Positions 8,131-15,982 of a DNA stretch of 64,000 bases are shown here, piece by piece. Below the pieces are notes generated by a model. The model had not been told where the DNA came from, did no database searches, and saw only the letters and a list, made by a program, of their open reading frames with translations. Made by a program: the position numbers and the translations under genes. Source of the stretch: Caulobacter endophyticus (GTDB taxonomy: Bacteria; Pseudomonadota; Alphaproteobacteria; Caulobacterales; Caulobacteraceae). The stretch's first letter is position 1; every line of letters begins with the position of its first letter. The stretch is taken from positions 98,739-162,738 of the forward strand of contig NZ_JARQWV010000012.1 of NCBI RefSeq assembly GCF_029543245.1, given 5' to 3'.

Positions 8131-9387
8131 TTACTTGCTCTTCAGCGCCCGGCCGGTGACGACGGCGCCCAGGCCGTACTTGCCGCGCAGGGCGTCGATG
8201 GCCGTCTCGCTCTTCAGCGCCCGGCGCTCGTCGCCGGCGAAGAAGTCGTCGGCCGCGCCGGCGGCGGGGACGAACTCGGTCAGGCCCGCGCCGATCAGAC
8301 GGTAGGAGCGACCCGGCGGCTCGGCGGCCAGCAGTTCGCGCGCCACCTGGAACAGGGTCTGGGCCGTCTGGGTGGGGACGGGCAGGGTGCGGCGGCGGGT
8401 GTGGATCTTGAAGTCGGGGGTGCGCAGCTTCAGCGTCGCCACCCGGCCGGCCACCTCTTCGCGGCGCACCTGCCGGGCCACCTTCTCGCACAGGGGCCAC
8501 AGCTGGTCTTCCAGGTCCTCGCGGCGGAAGAGGTCGTCGTTGAAGGTGGTCTCGGCGCTGATGGTCTTGCGCACGCTGTCGGGATCCACGGCGCGGGCGT
8601 CCTGGCCGTGGGCCAGCCGATGCAGGCGCAGTCCGCCGGTTCCCAGCGCCTGGGCCAGGGTCTTGAGGTCGGCATTGGCGATGTCGCCGACGGTGCGCAG
8701 GCCAAGGCCCGCCAGGGTCGAGACCGTCGCGGGCCCCACGCCCGGCAGGATCGACACCGGCTTGGTCGCCAGGAACGCCACAGCCTCAGCCGCGCCGATG
8801 GCCGAGAAGCCGCGCGGCTTGTCCAGTTCCGAGGCGATCTTGGCCAGGAACTTGTTGGGGGCCAGGCCGATCGAGACGGTCAGGTTCTGCTCGGCCTCGA
8901 TCTCTCTCTGCACCTTGGCCAGCATCACCGCCGGCGGCGCGCCGTGCAGGCGCTCGGTGCCGGCCAGGTCGATCCAGGCCTCGTCCAGCGACAGCGGCTG
9001 CACAAGCGGCGTCAGGTTCGAGAGGCGGGCCATGATGAGGGCGCTCTCGTGCTTGTACTTGGCGAAGTTGGGCTTCACGACGACGGCGTCGGGACACAGC
9101 TGCAATGCCTTGAACATCGGCATGGCCGAGCGCGCGCCGCTCATCCGGGCGATGTAGCAGGCCGTGGTGACCACGCCGCGCTTGCCGCCGCCGACGATTA
9201 CCGGCTTGTCGCGCAAGGTCGGATCGTCGCGCTTCTCGACCGAGGCGTAGAAGGCGTCGCAGTCCAGGTGCGCCATCGAAAGCGCCCCCAGTTCCTCGTG
9301 GAAGACCGTGCGCGGCGAGCCGCACGACGGGCAGCGCGGCGCCTTGCGCTCGCCGGTCCAGAGGCAGTCGCGGCAGAGGGCTTTCAT
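8131..9387 (-). CDS. dinB: DNA polymerase IV (Y family) with N-terminal zinc ribbon
   Basis: DinB is an error-prone lesion-bypass polymerase. The 418-residue protein has the Y-family palm motifs: DCDAFYASVEKRDD with the first catalytic aspartate near residue 43, and SLDEAWIDL carrying the catalytic Asp-Glu pair. The helix-hairpin-helix (LPGVGPATVSTL) and little-finger regions follow. It begins with about 35 extra residues holding two CxxC knuckles (CRDC and CPSC), a zinc-ribbon-like extension found in many Caulobacter and rhizobial DinB proteins. It starts 10 bases after the HAD-like gene and is probably co-transcribed with it. Confidence 0.93.
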   Translation of the reverse strand: MKALCRDCLWTGERKAPRCPSCGSPRTVFHEELGALSMAHLDCDAFYASVEKRDDPTLRDKPVIVGGGKRGVVTTACYIARMSGARSAMPMFKALQLCPDAVVVKPNFAKYKHESALIMARLSNLTPLVQPLSLDEAWIDLAGTERLHGAPPAVMLAKVQREIEAEQNLTVSIGLAPNKFLAKIASELDKPRGFSAIGAAEAVAFLATKPVSILPGVGPATVSTLAGLGLRTVGDIANADLKTLAQALGTGGLRLHRLAHGQDARAVDPDSVRKTISAETTFNDDLFRREDLEDQLWPLCEKVARQVRREEVAGRVATLKLRTPDFKIHTRRRTLPVPTQTAQTLFQVARELLAAEPPGRSYRLIGAGLTEFVPAAGAADDFFAGDERRALKSETAIDALRGKYGLGAVVTGRALKSK

Positions 9388-9397
9388 CTGGGGGCCT

Positions 9398-10054
9398 TCA
9401 TCGCCCGTCGAGCGCCAGCGCCTCGCGGAGGGCGACCTTGAGGTCGGGCCACAGGTCGATGCGCTTGTGCCGGTCGGGCGCGCTGGGAGCCAGGGGGCGC
9501 AGGCGCTGGTCGGCCACCATCTGGAAGCGACTTACGCCAGGGGCGTACTCGGCCACCGATTCGAGTTGCGGCAGCAGGTCGTCGATGAACACGGCGGGCT
9601 TCTCGACCCGTCCGGCCAGGTCGGCCGCCGACGGGCCCTTGGGGCCGGAATTGATGATCAGCGGATAGTCGAAGCCGTGAGTCTTCAGCCAGCGGGCGCG
9701 AGTCTGGCGGCCGTGCTCCGGCGCGTTGGTCAGGATCACCACGTTGGCGTCCAGCGACAGGTCGGCCAGGGCGTCGGCCGCGCCTTCGGCGGGCAGGAGG
9801 TCGTCGCCGCCATCGCGGAAGAAGTCGTTGAACAGGGCCCGGCCGGCGATCAGGTCCAGGTGCTCGGCCTCGCCCGGACGGTAGATGTTCTGGAACAGGG
9901 CGAAGCGGTCGACGCGCAGCTCGAAGCCGTGCCGGCCGATGAAAGCGCCGAAGCCGGCCATGAACTGGGCCAGCACTTCGTCGACGTCCACGATGACGAG
10001 CGGACGGTGCGCATCCAGCGTGCAGGTCTTGAGGTCTAGAGAGCGGGCGTCCAT
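9398..10054 (-). CDS. HAD-like hydrolase
   Basis: This 218-residue protein has HAD-superfamily features: motif I DVDEVLAQF near residues 23-31, motif II-like VVILTNAPEHG, and a later Lys-containing and Asp-Asp region (VFIDDLLPQ). These suggest an aspartate-nucleophile phosphatase of unknown substrate. It lies upstream of dinB on the same strand with a 10-base gap, so the two may be one transcript. Its 5' end faces the divK promoter region. Confidence 0.75.
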   Translation of the reverse strand: MDARSLDLKTCTLDAHRPLVIVDVDEVLAQFMAGFGAFIGRHGFELRVDRFALFQNIYRPGEAEHLDLIAGRALFNDFFRDGGDDLLPAEGAADALADLSLDANVVILTNAPEHGRQTRARWLKTHGFDYPLIINSGPKGPSAADLAGRVEKPAVFIDDLLPQLESVAEYAPGVSRFQMVADQRLRPLAPSAPDRHKRIDLWPDLKVALREALALDGR

Positions 10055-10083
10055 TTGTGTGCGATCGGTCGTTGGAAACGCGA

Positions 10084-10098
10084 TTAGCGCGGGCTTAA
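10084..10098 (+). promoter_or_regulatory. CtrA-like box upstream of divK
   Basis: TTAG-N7-TTAA lies 80-94 bp before the divK start. It matches the CtrA consensus TTAA-N7-TTAA at seven of eight positions. CtrA control of divK is established in Caulobacter crescentus, so a site here is expected; its use here is inferred. Confidence 0.5.
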
Positions 10099-10177
10099 GG
10101 ATATTCGTGCGATCTGAGGATGAAGAAGCGGCGCGAATCCCTCACGTGTCGCCACGGACCGTATGGTCGGGGTCAGG

Positions 10178-10546
10178 ATGACGAAGAAGGTCCTCATCGT
10201 CGAGGATAACGAGCTGAACATGAAGCTCTTTCATGATCTGCTCGAGGCCCAGGGCTACGAGACCCTGCAGACCCGTGAAGGGCTGCAGGCGCTGTCGATC
10301 GCCCGTGAACATCGCCCTAACTTGATCCTCATGGACATCCAGCTGCCCGAGATCTCGGGCCTGGAAGTGACCAAGTGGCTGAAAGAGGACGACGATCTGT
10401 CACATATACCCGTGGTCGCTGTTACGGCATTTGCGATGAAGGGCGACGAGGAGCGTATTCGCGAGGGCGGCTGCGAGGCCTATATCTCGAAGCCTATCTC
10501 GGTGTCGCACTTCCTCGACACCATCCGCCGACTGCTGGAGAGGTAA
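10178..10546 (+). CDS. divK: Single-domain response regulator DivK
   Basis: DivK is the essential phospho-switch that, with DivJ and PleC, sets polarity and lowers CtrA activity through DivL-CckA. The 122-residue protein is one receiver domain. It has the acidic cluster after VLIVEDNE, the phospho-acceptor Asp in [10 protein letters not shown] (near residue 53), the conserved Thr in VAVTAFA and Lys in YISKPIS. There is no output domain. The start [10 protein letters not shown] matches the C. crescentus protein as I remember it; an in-frame ATG at 10163 is less likely. pleD follows after six bases, forming the divK-pleD operon. Confidence 0.97.
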   Translation: MTKKVLIVEDNELNMKLFHDLLEAQGYETLQTREGLQALSIAREHRPNLILMDIQLPEISGLEVTKWLKEDDDLSHIPVVAVTAFAMKGDEERIREGGCEAYISKPISVSHFLDTIRRLLER

Positions 10547-10552
10547 CAGGCC

Positions 10553-11917
10553 GTGAGCGCGCGAATCCTCGTCGTCGACGACATCGAGGCCAATGTGCGC
10601 CTGCTCGAGGCCAAGCTTTCGGCCGAGTATTATCAGGTCTCCTACGCCTATGACGGCCCGACGGCCCTGGCGAAGGCGGCCGAGGAACTGCCCGACATCA
10701 TCCTGCTGGACGTGATGATGCCCGGCATGGACGGCTTCACCGTCTGCCGCAAGCTCAAGGAAGACGCCGCCACCCGCCATATCCCGGTGGTGCTGGTCAC
10801 GGCCCTCGATGGCCGCGCCGACCGCATCCAGGGCCTGGAGGCGGGCGCCGCCGACTTCCTCACGAAACCCATAGACGACGTCATGCTGTTCGCCCGCGTG
10901 CGCAGCCTGACCCGCCTGAAGATGGTCATTGACGAGCTGCGCCAGCGCGAGGCTTCGGGCCGCCGCATCGGCGTGATCGCCGGCGCCGCCGCCCGCCTTG
11001 ACGGCATCGGCGGCCGGGTGCTGATCGTCGACGACAACGAACGCCAGGCCCAGCGCGTGGCCACCGAACTGGCGGTCGAGCACCGCCCCGTGGTCGAGAC
11101 CGATCTGGCCAAGGCCGAAATCAGCGCCGGCGGCCCGGTGGACCTCGTCATCGTCAACGCCGCCGCCCGTGGCTTCGACGGCCTTCGCTTCGCCGCGACG
11201 CTGCGTTCCAGCGAGCGCACCCGCCACCTGCCGATCCTGGCCGTGGTCGATCCCGACGACCGCCCGCGGATGGTCAAGGCGCTGGATATCGGCGTCAACG
11301 ATGTGCTGCCGCGCCCGATCGACCCGCAGGAGCTGGCCGCCCGCGTCCGCACCCAGGTGCGCCGCAAGCGCTACACCGACTATCTGCGCAACAACCTCGA
11401 CCATTCGCTGGAGCTGGCCGTCACCGATCCGCTGACCGGCCTGCACAACCGCCGCTACATGACCGGCCAGCTGTCGGCCCTGGTCAACCGCGCCACCATG
11501 GGCGGCGACCCGGTCTCGGCCCTGCTGATCGACATCGACTACTTCAAGAAGATCAACGACGGCTTCGGCCACGACGTCGGCGACGAGGTGCTGCGCGAGT
11601 TCGCCCTGCGCCTGGCCTCTAACGTGCGCGCCATCGACCTGCCTTGCCGCTACGGCGGCGAGGAGTTCACGGTGATCATGCCCGACACCCAGCTGGCCGA
11701 CGCCGTGCGCATCGCCGAGCGCATCCGCATGCACGTGGCCGGCTCGCCGTTCCGCGTGGCCGGCGGCCAGGAAATGCTGACGGTGACAATCTCGGTCGGC
11801 GTCTCGGCCACCACAGGCCCGGGCGACACCCCCGAAGCCCTGCTCAAGCGCGCCGACAGCGGCGTCTACGAAGCCAAGGCCGCCGGCCGCAACGCCGTGG
11901 TCTGCAAGGCGGCTTGA
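10553..11917 (+). CDS. pleD: Diguanylate cyclase response regulator PleD
   Basis: PleD makes cyclic di-GMP at the stalked pole and drives the swarmer-to-stalked transition. The 454-residue protein starts with GTG, six bases after divK. Domains are a receiver with phospho-acceptor Asp in IILLDVMMPG (near residue 53), a degenerate second receiver adaptor (about residues 150-280), and a GGDEF domain. The active site is GGEEF, preceded five residues earlier by RAID, the RxxD product-inhibition site. The length equals that known for C. crescentus PleD. DivK and PleD share the kinases DivJ and PleC. Confidence 0.97.
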   Translation: MSARILVVDDIEANVRLLEAKLSAEYYQVSYAYDGPTALAKAAEELPDIILLDVMMPGMDGFTVCRKLKEDAATRHIPVVLVTALDGRADRIQGLEAGAADFLTKPIDDVMLFARVRSLTRLKMVIDELRQREASGRRIGVIAGAAARLDGIGGRVLIVDDNERQAQRVATELAVEHRPVVETDLAKAEISAGGPVDLVIVNAAARGFDGLRFAATLRSSERTRHLPILAVVDPDDRPRMVKALDIGVNDVLPRPIDPQELAARVRTQVRRKRYTDYLRNNLDHSLELAVTDPLTGLHNRRYMTGQLSALVNRATMGGDPVSALLIDIDYFKKINDGFGHDVGDEVLREFALRLASNVRAIDLPCRYGGEEFTVIMPDTQLADAVRIAERIRMHVAGSPFRVAGGQEMLTVTISVGVSATTGPGDTPEALLKRADSGVYEAKAAGRNAVVCKAA

Positions 11918-11951
11918 GCCGCCTTTTTCTCCGAGCTTTTAGAAACTGCTT

Positions 11952-12055
11952 CCCTGGGCCTTGTGCCCAGGGGCCATCGCGCCGCCGCTCAGATCGCGGG
12001 CGTGCATCTCAGGTCTGAGCGACTGAACCATGGGCCCTAGGCTCGAGGCCTAGGG
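11952..12055. repeat. Three consecutive hairpins after pleD
   Basis: Three perfect inverted repeats follow each other in the 156-bp pleD/cyclase gap. They are CCCTGGGC/GCCCAGGG (11952-11972), GCTCAGA/TCTGAGC (11987-12020) and CCCTAGGC/GCCTAGGG (12035-12055). None has a strong T run. It may be a structured intergenic repeat, a terminator cluster for convergent genes, or an RNA element. Confidence 0.6.
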
Positions 12056-12073
12056 AGGCGGTGAAGGGGCGGC

Positions 12074-12829
12074 CTACTTCGCGACCTTGATCTCGAACAG
12101 CCACGGCCAGAACTTGCCCGTGACGAAGATCCGATCCGCCTTGGCGTCGTAAGCGATGCCGTTCAGCACGTCGGCGCGGGCGGCTTCCTGCGGCGTCAGC
12201 AGGCCCGACAGATCGAGCCGTCCGACCACCTTGCCGGTCTTGGGATCGATGCGGACGATCTGGTCGGTCTGCCAGATGTTGGCCCAGACCTCGCCCTTGA
12301 TGAATTCCAGCTCGTTGATCTGGTCCACGGGACGGCCATCGTCGGTCACCTTCACCCGGCCGGTTTCCTTCAGGGTCTTGGGATCCAGGAACCGCAGCTC
12401 GTCGGTGCCGTCGCTCATGATGATGCGACGGTCGTCCTTGGTCAGGGCCCAGCCTTCGCCGGTGTAGCTGAAGGTCGACTTGACGGCGAAGGTCGCCCGG
12501 TCACGAACGAAGCCGATCCCGTTCTGCCAGGTCAGCTGGACGATCTGATCGCCCCAGTCGACGATGCCCTCGCCGAAGTACTTGGGATCAAGGTCGGCCT
12601 GCTGCTGCACCGCGCCGGTCTCCAGGTCGACCTTGCGCACCCACGAGCGGCCCTCCAGGCCCGTGCTCTCGTAGAGCTGGCCGTCGCGCACCAGCAGGCC
12701 CTCGGTGAAGGCCTGGCGGTCGTGGGGATAGGTGCGGACCACCTCGTAGCTCTGCACCGGCGCGGGCTGGGCGCAGGCGGGCAGGGCGGCGGCCATGACG
12801 GAGAAGGCGAGGGCGAGGCGAACGATCAC
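12074..12829 (-). CDS. Glutaminyl-peptide cyclotransferase (plant/bacterial type)
   Basis: These enzymes cyclise N-terminal glutamine to pyroglutamate in exported proteins. The 251-residue protein has a signal peptide (hydrophobic core, cleavage near PACA-QP) followed by a repeated beta-propeller pattern. Family-typical blocks are PHDRQAFTEGLLV, YESTGLEG, YFGEGIVDW, DRRIIMSDGT, INELEFIKGEVWANIWQTD and ADVLNGIAYD. The length fits the PF05096 family. It is convergent with pleD. rpmG lies upstream on the same strand but with its own terminator. Confidence 0.87.
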   Translation of the reverse strand: MIVRLALAFSVMAAALPACAQPAPVQSYEVVRTYPHDRQAFTEGLLVRDGQLYESTGLEGRSWVRKVDLETGAVQQQADLDPKYFGEGIVDWGDQIVQLTWQNGIGFVRDRATFAVKSTFSYTGEGWALTKDDRRIIMSDGTDELRFLDPKTLKETGRVKVTDDGRPVDQINELEFIKGEVWANIWQTDQIVRIDPKTGKVVGRLDLSGLLTPQEAARADVLNGIAYDAKADRIFVTGKFWPWLFEIKVAK

Positions 12830-12860
12830 GCGATGAACCTATTCCAGGGACCGGAAAAAC

Positions 12861-12892
12861 AAAAACGCCCGACGTTGCCGCCGGGCGTTTTC
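12861..12892 (-). terminator. Rho-independent terminator after rpmG
   Basis: On the minus strand, AACGCCCG pairs with CGGGCGTT around a 10-base loop and is followed by TTTTTG. It sits 28 bases after the rpmG stop and ends that transcript before the glutaminyl cyclase gene. Confidence 0.8.
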
Positions 12893-12919
12893 GAGAATCG
12901 TCGGTGCGACGAGGCGATC

Positions 12920-13087
12920 TTACTTGATCTTGCCTTCGCGGAATTCGACGTGCTTGCGCACGACCGGGTCGTACTTCTTCAGCACCATCTTTTCGGTCTT
13001 GGTGCGGGCGTTCTTCTTGGTGACGTAGAAGAAGCCGGTGTCCGCCGTCGAATTCAGGCGGATCTTGATCGAAGCCGGTTTGGCCAT
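12920..13087 (-). CDS. rpmG: 50S ribosomal protein L33
   Basis: This 55-residue basic protein starts [11 protein letters not shown] and contains [14 protein letters not shown] and [12 protein letters not shown], which are diagnostic of bacterial L33 from the large subunit. The cysteine pairs of the zinc-binding L33 form are absent, so this is the C-minus, zinc-independent type. It has its own terminator (12861-12892) and a promoter-like element upstream (13145-13172), so it seems to be a single-gene unit. Confidence 0.96.
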   Translation of the reverse strand: MAKPASIKIRLNSTADTGFFYVTKKNARTKTEKMVLKKYDPVVRKHVEFREGKIK

Positions 13088-13144
13088 GGTCGTATCCCTG
13101 CGGTGGTCGCGCAGGTCTCCGCGCGGTCGAAATGAGAGGCGCGG

Positions 13145-13172
13145 AACATACGCATGAACGGGCCAAAGTCAA
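13145..13172 (-). promoter_or_regulatory. Candidate rpmG promoter
   Basis: On the minus strand TTGACT (13172-13167) and TATGTT (13150-13145) are separated by 16 bases, a good housekeeping-type match about 58 bp before rpmG. The -35 overlaps the stop codon of the upstream gene. Confidence 0.5.
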
Positions 13173-13612
13173 TCGGCGCCTGAACATCGTTTGTAGGGGA
13201 AGTCGACCGACCGCGCCTTGCCGCCGATTTCGCCCTCGATCCGGCCCAGAAGGCCGTCCTTGCCCTGGCTTTTGTAGATCACCCGCTGGGGAAAGTCGTG
13301 AGCGGGGTTTTCGAACACGAGCTCGCCCGGCGCGGCGCTCTTCAGCGGAAAGGCGGCCGGGGCCTGGTTCGAGGGCGTGGCGAAGAAGGTGAGTCGTCCG
13401 TCAGTTTCCTGGATTCGGGTGAACTCGAAAGTGCGGACCTTGCCGTCGCGCACCGTGCGGCTCATGCCCAGCATCATGCCGCCGCCGGGCGCCAGCCACT
13501 GCTCCTCGACCACGCCGTTGGGCCGGTCCTGCCGCCAGCAGCCGGCCAGGAAGGCGGCCTGGTCGATGGCCGGCGCCGGGGCGGCCTGCAGGGCGAGGAG
13601 GAGGGCGAGCAT
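13169..13612 (-). CDS. Exported DUF6265-like protein
   Basis: The 147-residue product begins with a short signal-like segment (MLALLLALQAAPAPA). It continues with FLAGCWRQ, EEQWLAPGGGMMLGMSRT, FEFTRIQE and FENPAHDFPQRVIY, a pattern I associate with the DUF6265 family of small beta-barrel secreted proteins of unknown function. Its start is two bases after the NUDIX stop, so it is the second gene of a NUDIX-DUF operon on the minus strand. No catalytic motif is evident. Confidence 0.72.
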   Translation of the reverse strand: MLALLLALQAAPAPAIDQAAFLAGCWRQDRPNGVVEEQWLAPGGGMMLGMSRTVRDGKVRTFEFTRIQETDGRLTFFATPSNQAPAAFPLKSAAPGELVFENPAHDFPQRVIYKSQGKDGLLGRIEGEIGGKARSVDFPYKRCSGAD

Positions 13613-13614
13613 GG

Positions 13615-14334
13615 TCAGAGCTCCGTCATCACGGCGTTGCCCCGCAGGAAGCGCATGAACGGCGCGGGGCGGTGGGGATCCTTCAGGCGCAGCGCCGACT
13701 CGCGCAGCACCATGCGGGTGATGCTGGGCAGGTCGAGGTCGCGGGTCTCGTCGAAGGTGACCCAGGCGATCTCGTCCAGCTCGCCGCAATCTGGCTGGGG
13801 CTCGAGGCTCAGCAGGGCGCTGGCCGGGGCCATGAAGAAGCGGGCGTCGAAGCGGCGCGGGCGATAGGGCGGGGTGATGGCGCGGGCCACGAAGGCCAGC
13901 GGCGACAGATCGGGCAGGGCGCCCTGGGCCAGGAACGGTCGCCAGGCCCCGGCGCCGGGGCGCGCCTGGGCCGGCTTGGCCAGCAGGAGGCCGGTCTCCT
14001 CGAAGGTTTCGCGCACGGCCGCCAGGGCCAGGGCCCGGGCCAGGCGCGCGGGCGAGGGATGACGCGGTTCGGTTGTCAGGCGCGAGGCGACCTGGGGATC
14101 AAGCTCGGTGGCCGAGGGCGCGCCATAGTCGCCGCGGTCGACCCGGCCGCCGGGAAACACCCACTTGCTGGCCATGAAGGCGTGGCCGCGATTCCGCCGC
14201 CCCATCAGCACCTGCGGAGCGGGACCATCGTCGCGCACCACGATCAGGGTGGCGGCGTGGCGCGGCCTTATCACGCCGGAACTGGGGTCCAGGGCTTCGC
14301 CGTCGTCCTTGGAGTCGAATGCAGGCTCGGTCAT
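13615..14334 (-). CDS. NUDIX hydrolase
   Basis: The 239-residue protein contains a NUDIX-type fold. The box is spread over KWVFPGGRVDRGD (about residues 57-69), an insertion of about 45 residues, and RETFEETGLLLAKP, which carries the metal-binding REXXEETG. NUDIX enzymes cleave nucleoside diphosphate-X compounds; similar longer proteins are annotated as CoA or ADP-sugar pyrophosphatases, but the substrate cannot be told. It leads a two-gene operon with the DUF6265-like gene and diverges from the M20 amidohydrolase. Confidence 0.85.
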   Translation of the reverse strand: MTEPAFDSKDDGEALDPSSGVIRPRHAATLIVVRDDGPAPQVLMGRRNRGHAFMASKWVFPGGRVDRGDYGAPSATELDPQVASRLTTEPRHPSPARLARALALAAVRETFEETGLLLAKPAQARPGAGAWRPFLAQGALPDLSPLAFVARAITPPYRPRRFDARFFMAPASALLSLEPQPDCGELDEIAWVTFDETRDLDLPSITRMVLRESALRLKDPHRPAPFMRFLRGNAVMTEL

Positions 14335-14394
14335 GGACGAAGCTTAGTCTTCGCAACGGTTCTGCAAAGCCGTTCCTTAGGTAAAGTGCAGTCG

Positions 14395-14418
14395 CCCTTG
14401 ACCCGGCCCTTGACCCGG
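14395..14418 (+). repeat. 12-bp tandem repeat upstream of amidohydrolase
   Basis: CCCTTGACCCGG occurs twice in tandem. Each copy carries a TTGACC, resembling a -35 hexamer. It lies 50-73 bp before the amidohydrolase start and may create two overlapping promoters or simply be slippage. Confidence 0.6.
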
Positions 14419-14467
14419 CCTTGGGAACCGCCAAGCTCGCCCGCAAAGTCTTCTCTAGGAGTCGGGA

Positions 14468-15772
14468 ATGGGCGTGCGCGCGAAGGTTTCGGTTCTGGCC
14501 CTGATGGCGGCGAGCGCCATCTCCGTCCCCGCTCTGGCCGCGCCGTCCGCGGCCAAGGTCGAGTCGGCGGCCAAGGCGGCCCAGCCCAAGGCGGTGGCCT
14601 GGCGGCGCGACGTTCACGAGCATCCCGAACTGGGCAACCAGGAGGTCCGCACCGCCGCCCTGGTGGCCAAGGAGCTGAAGGCGCTGGGTCTGGAGGTCCG
14701 CGAGGGCGTCGGCAAGACCGGCGTCGTGGGCGTGCTCAAGGGCGGCAAGCCCGGCAAGGTCGTGGCTCTGCGCGCCGACATGGACGCCCTGCCGGTGCTG
14801 GAAAAGACCGGCCTGCCGTTCGCCTCCAAGGCCACGGCGACCTGGGAAGGCAAGACCGTCCCGGTGATGCACGCCTGCGGCCACGACACCCACGTGGCCA
14901 TGCTGCTGGGCGCGGCCACGGTGCTGGCCGGCATGAAGAACGACATCGCCGGCACGGTGGTCTTCATCTTCCAGCCGGCGGAGGAGGGGCCCCAGGCCGG
15001 CGACGAGGGCGGCGCCAAGCTGATGATCGCCGACGGCGCGCTCGACAACCCGAAGGTCGACGCCATCTTCGGCGTCCATATCGGCCCCGGTGACGCCCAC
15101 GCCCTGAACTATCGCCCGGAAGGCTTCTACGCCGGCGCCGACCGCCTCACCATCACCGTCAAGGGCAAGCAGACCCACGGCGCGCGGCCCTGGGCGGGCA
15201 TCGACATGGCCAGCATCTCGGCCGACATCGTCCAGGCCCTGAACCAGATCGCCGCCCGCCAGATCGATGTCGGGACCTCGCCGACGGTGCTGACCATCGC
15301 CACCATCAACATGGGCGTGCGCAACAACATCATCCCCGAAGACCTGGTGATGAGCGGCACGCTGCGAACCTTCACGCCTGAGCGCAAGGCCGAGGTGATC
15401 GCCAAGACCCAGAAGGCCGTGGCCGCCATCGGCGACCGTTATGGCGCCAAGGCCGAGGCGGTGTTCACCCAGCCCTATCCGGTCACCTGGAACGACGCGG
15501 CCCTGTCGAAGTGGGTCAAGGCCTCGCTGGAAAAGGCCTCGCCCGGCAAGGTCGACGACCAGGCCGCCCTGGTCACCGGGGCCGAGGACTTTTCCCTCTA
15601 CGGTCAGAAGGTGCCGGCGGTGTTCGTCCAGCTGGGCGGCCGCAAGGCCGACGTGCCGGCCGCGGGGGCGCCGGCCAATCACTCGCCCTATTTCGACATC
15701 GACGAGGCGGTGCTGGAGACGGGGGTCAAGGCCGAGGTGTTCATGGCGCTGGACTATCTGGCGAAGAAGTAA
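14468..15772 (+). CDS. M20D-family metallo-amidohydrolase, exported
   Basis: The 434-residue enzyme has a signal peptide (cleavage near ALA-AP at residues 22-24) and an M20/HipO-like fold. Metal-binding motifs are LRADMDALPV, HACGHDTHVAMLLGAA and QPAEEGPQAGDEGGAKLM. The dimerisation domain follows (residues about 215-330). Relatives hydrolyse N-acyl or indole-acetyl amino acids and hippurate; the substrate is not clear. The start ATG 14468 has CTAGGAG upstream. It is followed by a 160-bp palindromic repeat before hslO. Confidence 0.88.
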   Translation: MGVRAKVSVLALMAASAISVPALAAPSAAKVESAAKAAQPKAVAWRRDVHEHPELGNQEVRTAALVAKELKALGLEVREGVGKTGVVGVLKGGKPGKVVALRADMDALPVLEKTGLPFASKATATWEGKTVPVMHACGHDTHVAMLLGAATVLAGMKNDIAGTVVFIFQPAEEGPQAGDEGGAKLMIADGALDNPKVDAIFGVHIGPGDAHALNYRPEGFYAGADRLTITVKGKQTHGARPWAGIDMASISADIVQALNQIAARQIDVGTSPTVLTIATINMGVRNNIIPEDLVMSGTLRTFTPERKAEVIAKTQKAVAAIGDRYGAKAEAVFTQPYPVTWNDAALSKWVKASLEKASPGKVDDQAALVTGAEDFSLYGQKVPAVFVQLGGRKADVPAAGAPANHSPYFDIDEAVLETGVKAEVFMALDYLAKK

Positions 15773-15781
15773 GCTCTCGTT

Positions 15782-15943
15782 CCTTCTCCCCTTGCGGGAG
15801 AAGGTGTCAGCGAAGCTGACGGATGAGGGGTCTCTCAGACCCAAAACACCGCGACGGCTGATCAGCTGACGTGGTGTCTCAGCTCGTGCGACCCCTCACC
15901 CGACCTCCTTCGGAGGCCACCCTCTCCCGCAAGGGGAGAGGGG
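15782..15943. repeat. Long palindromic intergenic repeat, TTGCGGG type
   Basis: The arm CCTTCTCCCCTTGCGGGAGA at 15782 is mirrored by CTCTCCCGCAAGGGGAGAGG ending at 15941. Inner arms are GACGGATGAGGGGTC and GACCCCTCACCC. A second copy of the same element lies at 48865-49028. It fills most of the amidohydrolase-hslO gap. Confidence 0.85.
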
Positions 15944-15982
15944 GTCTCGCAATTTCCCACAAAGCGCCTATCTAACCGCCCC

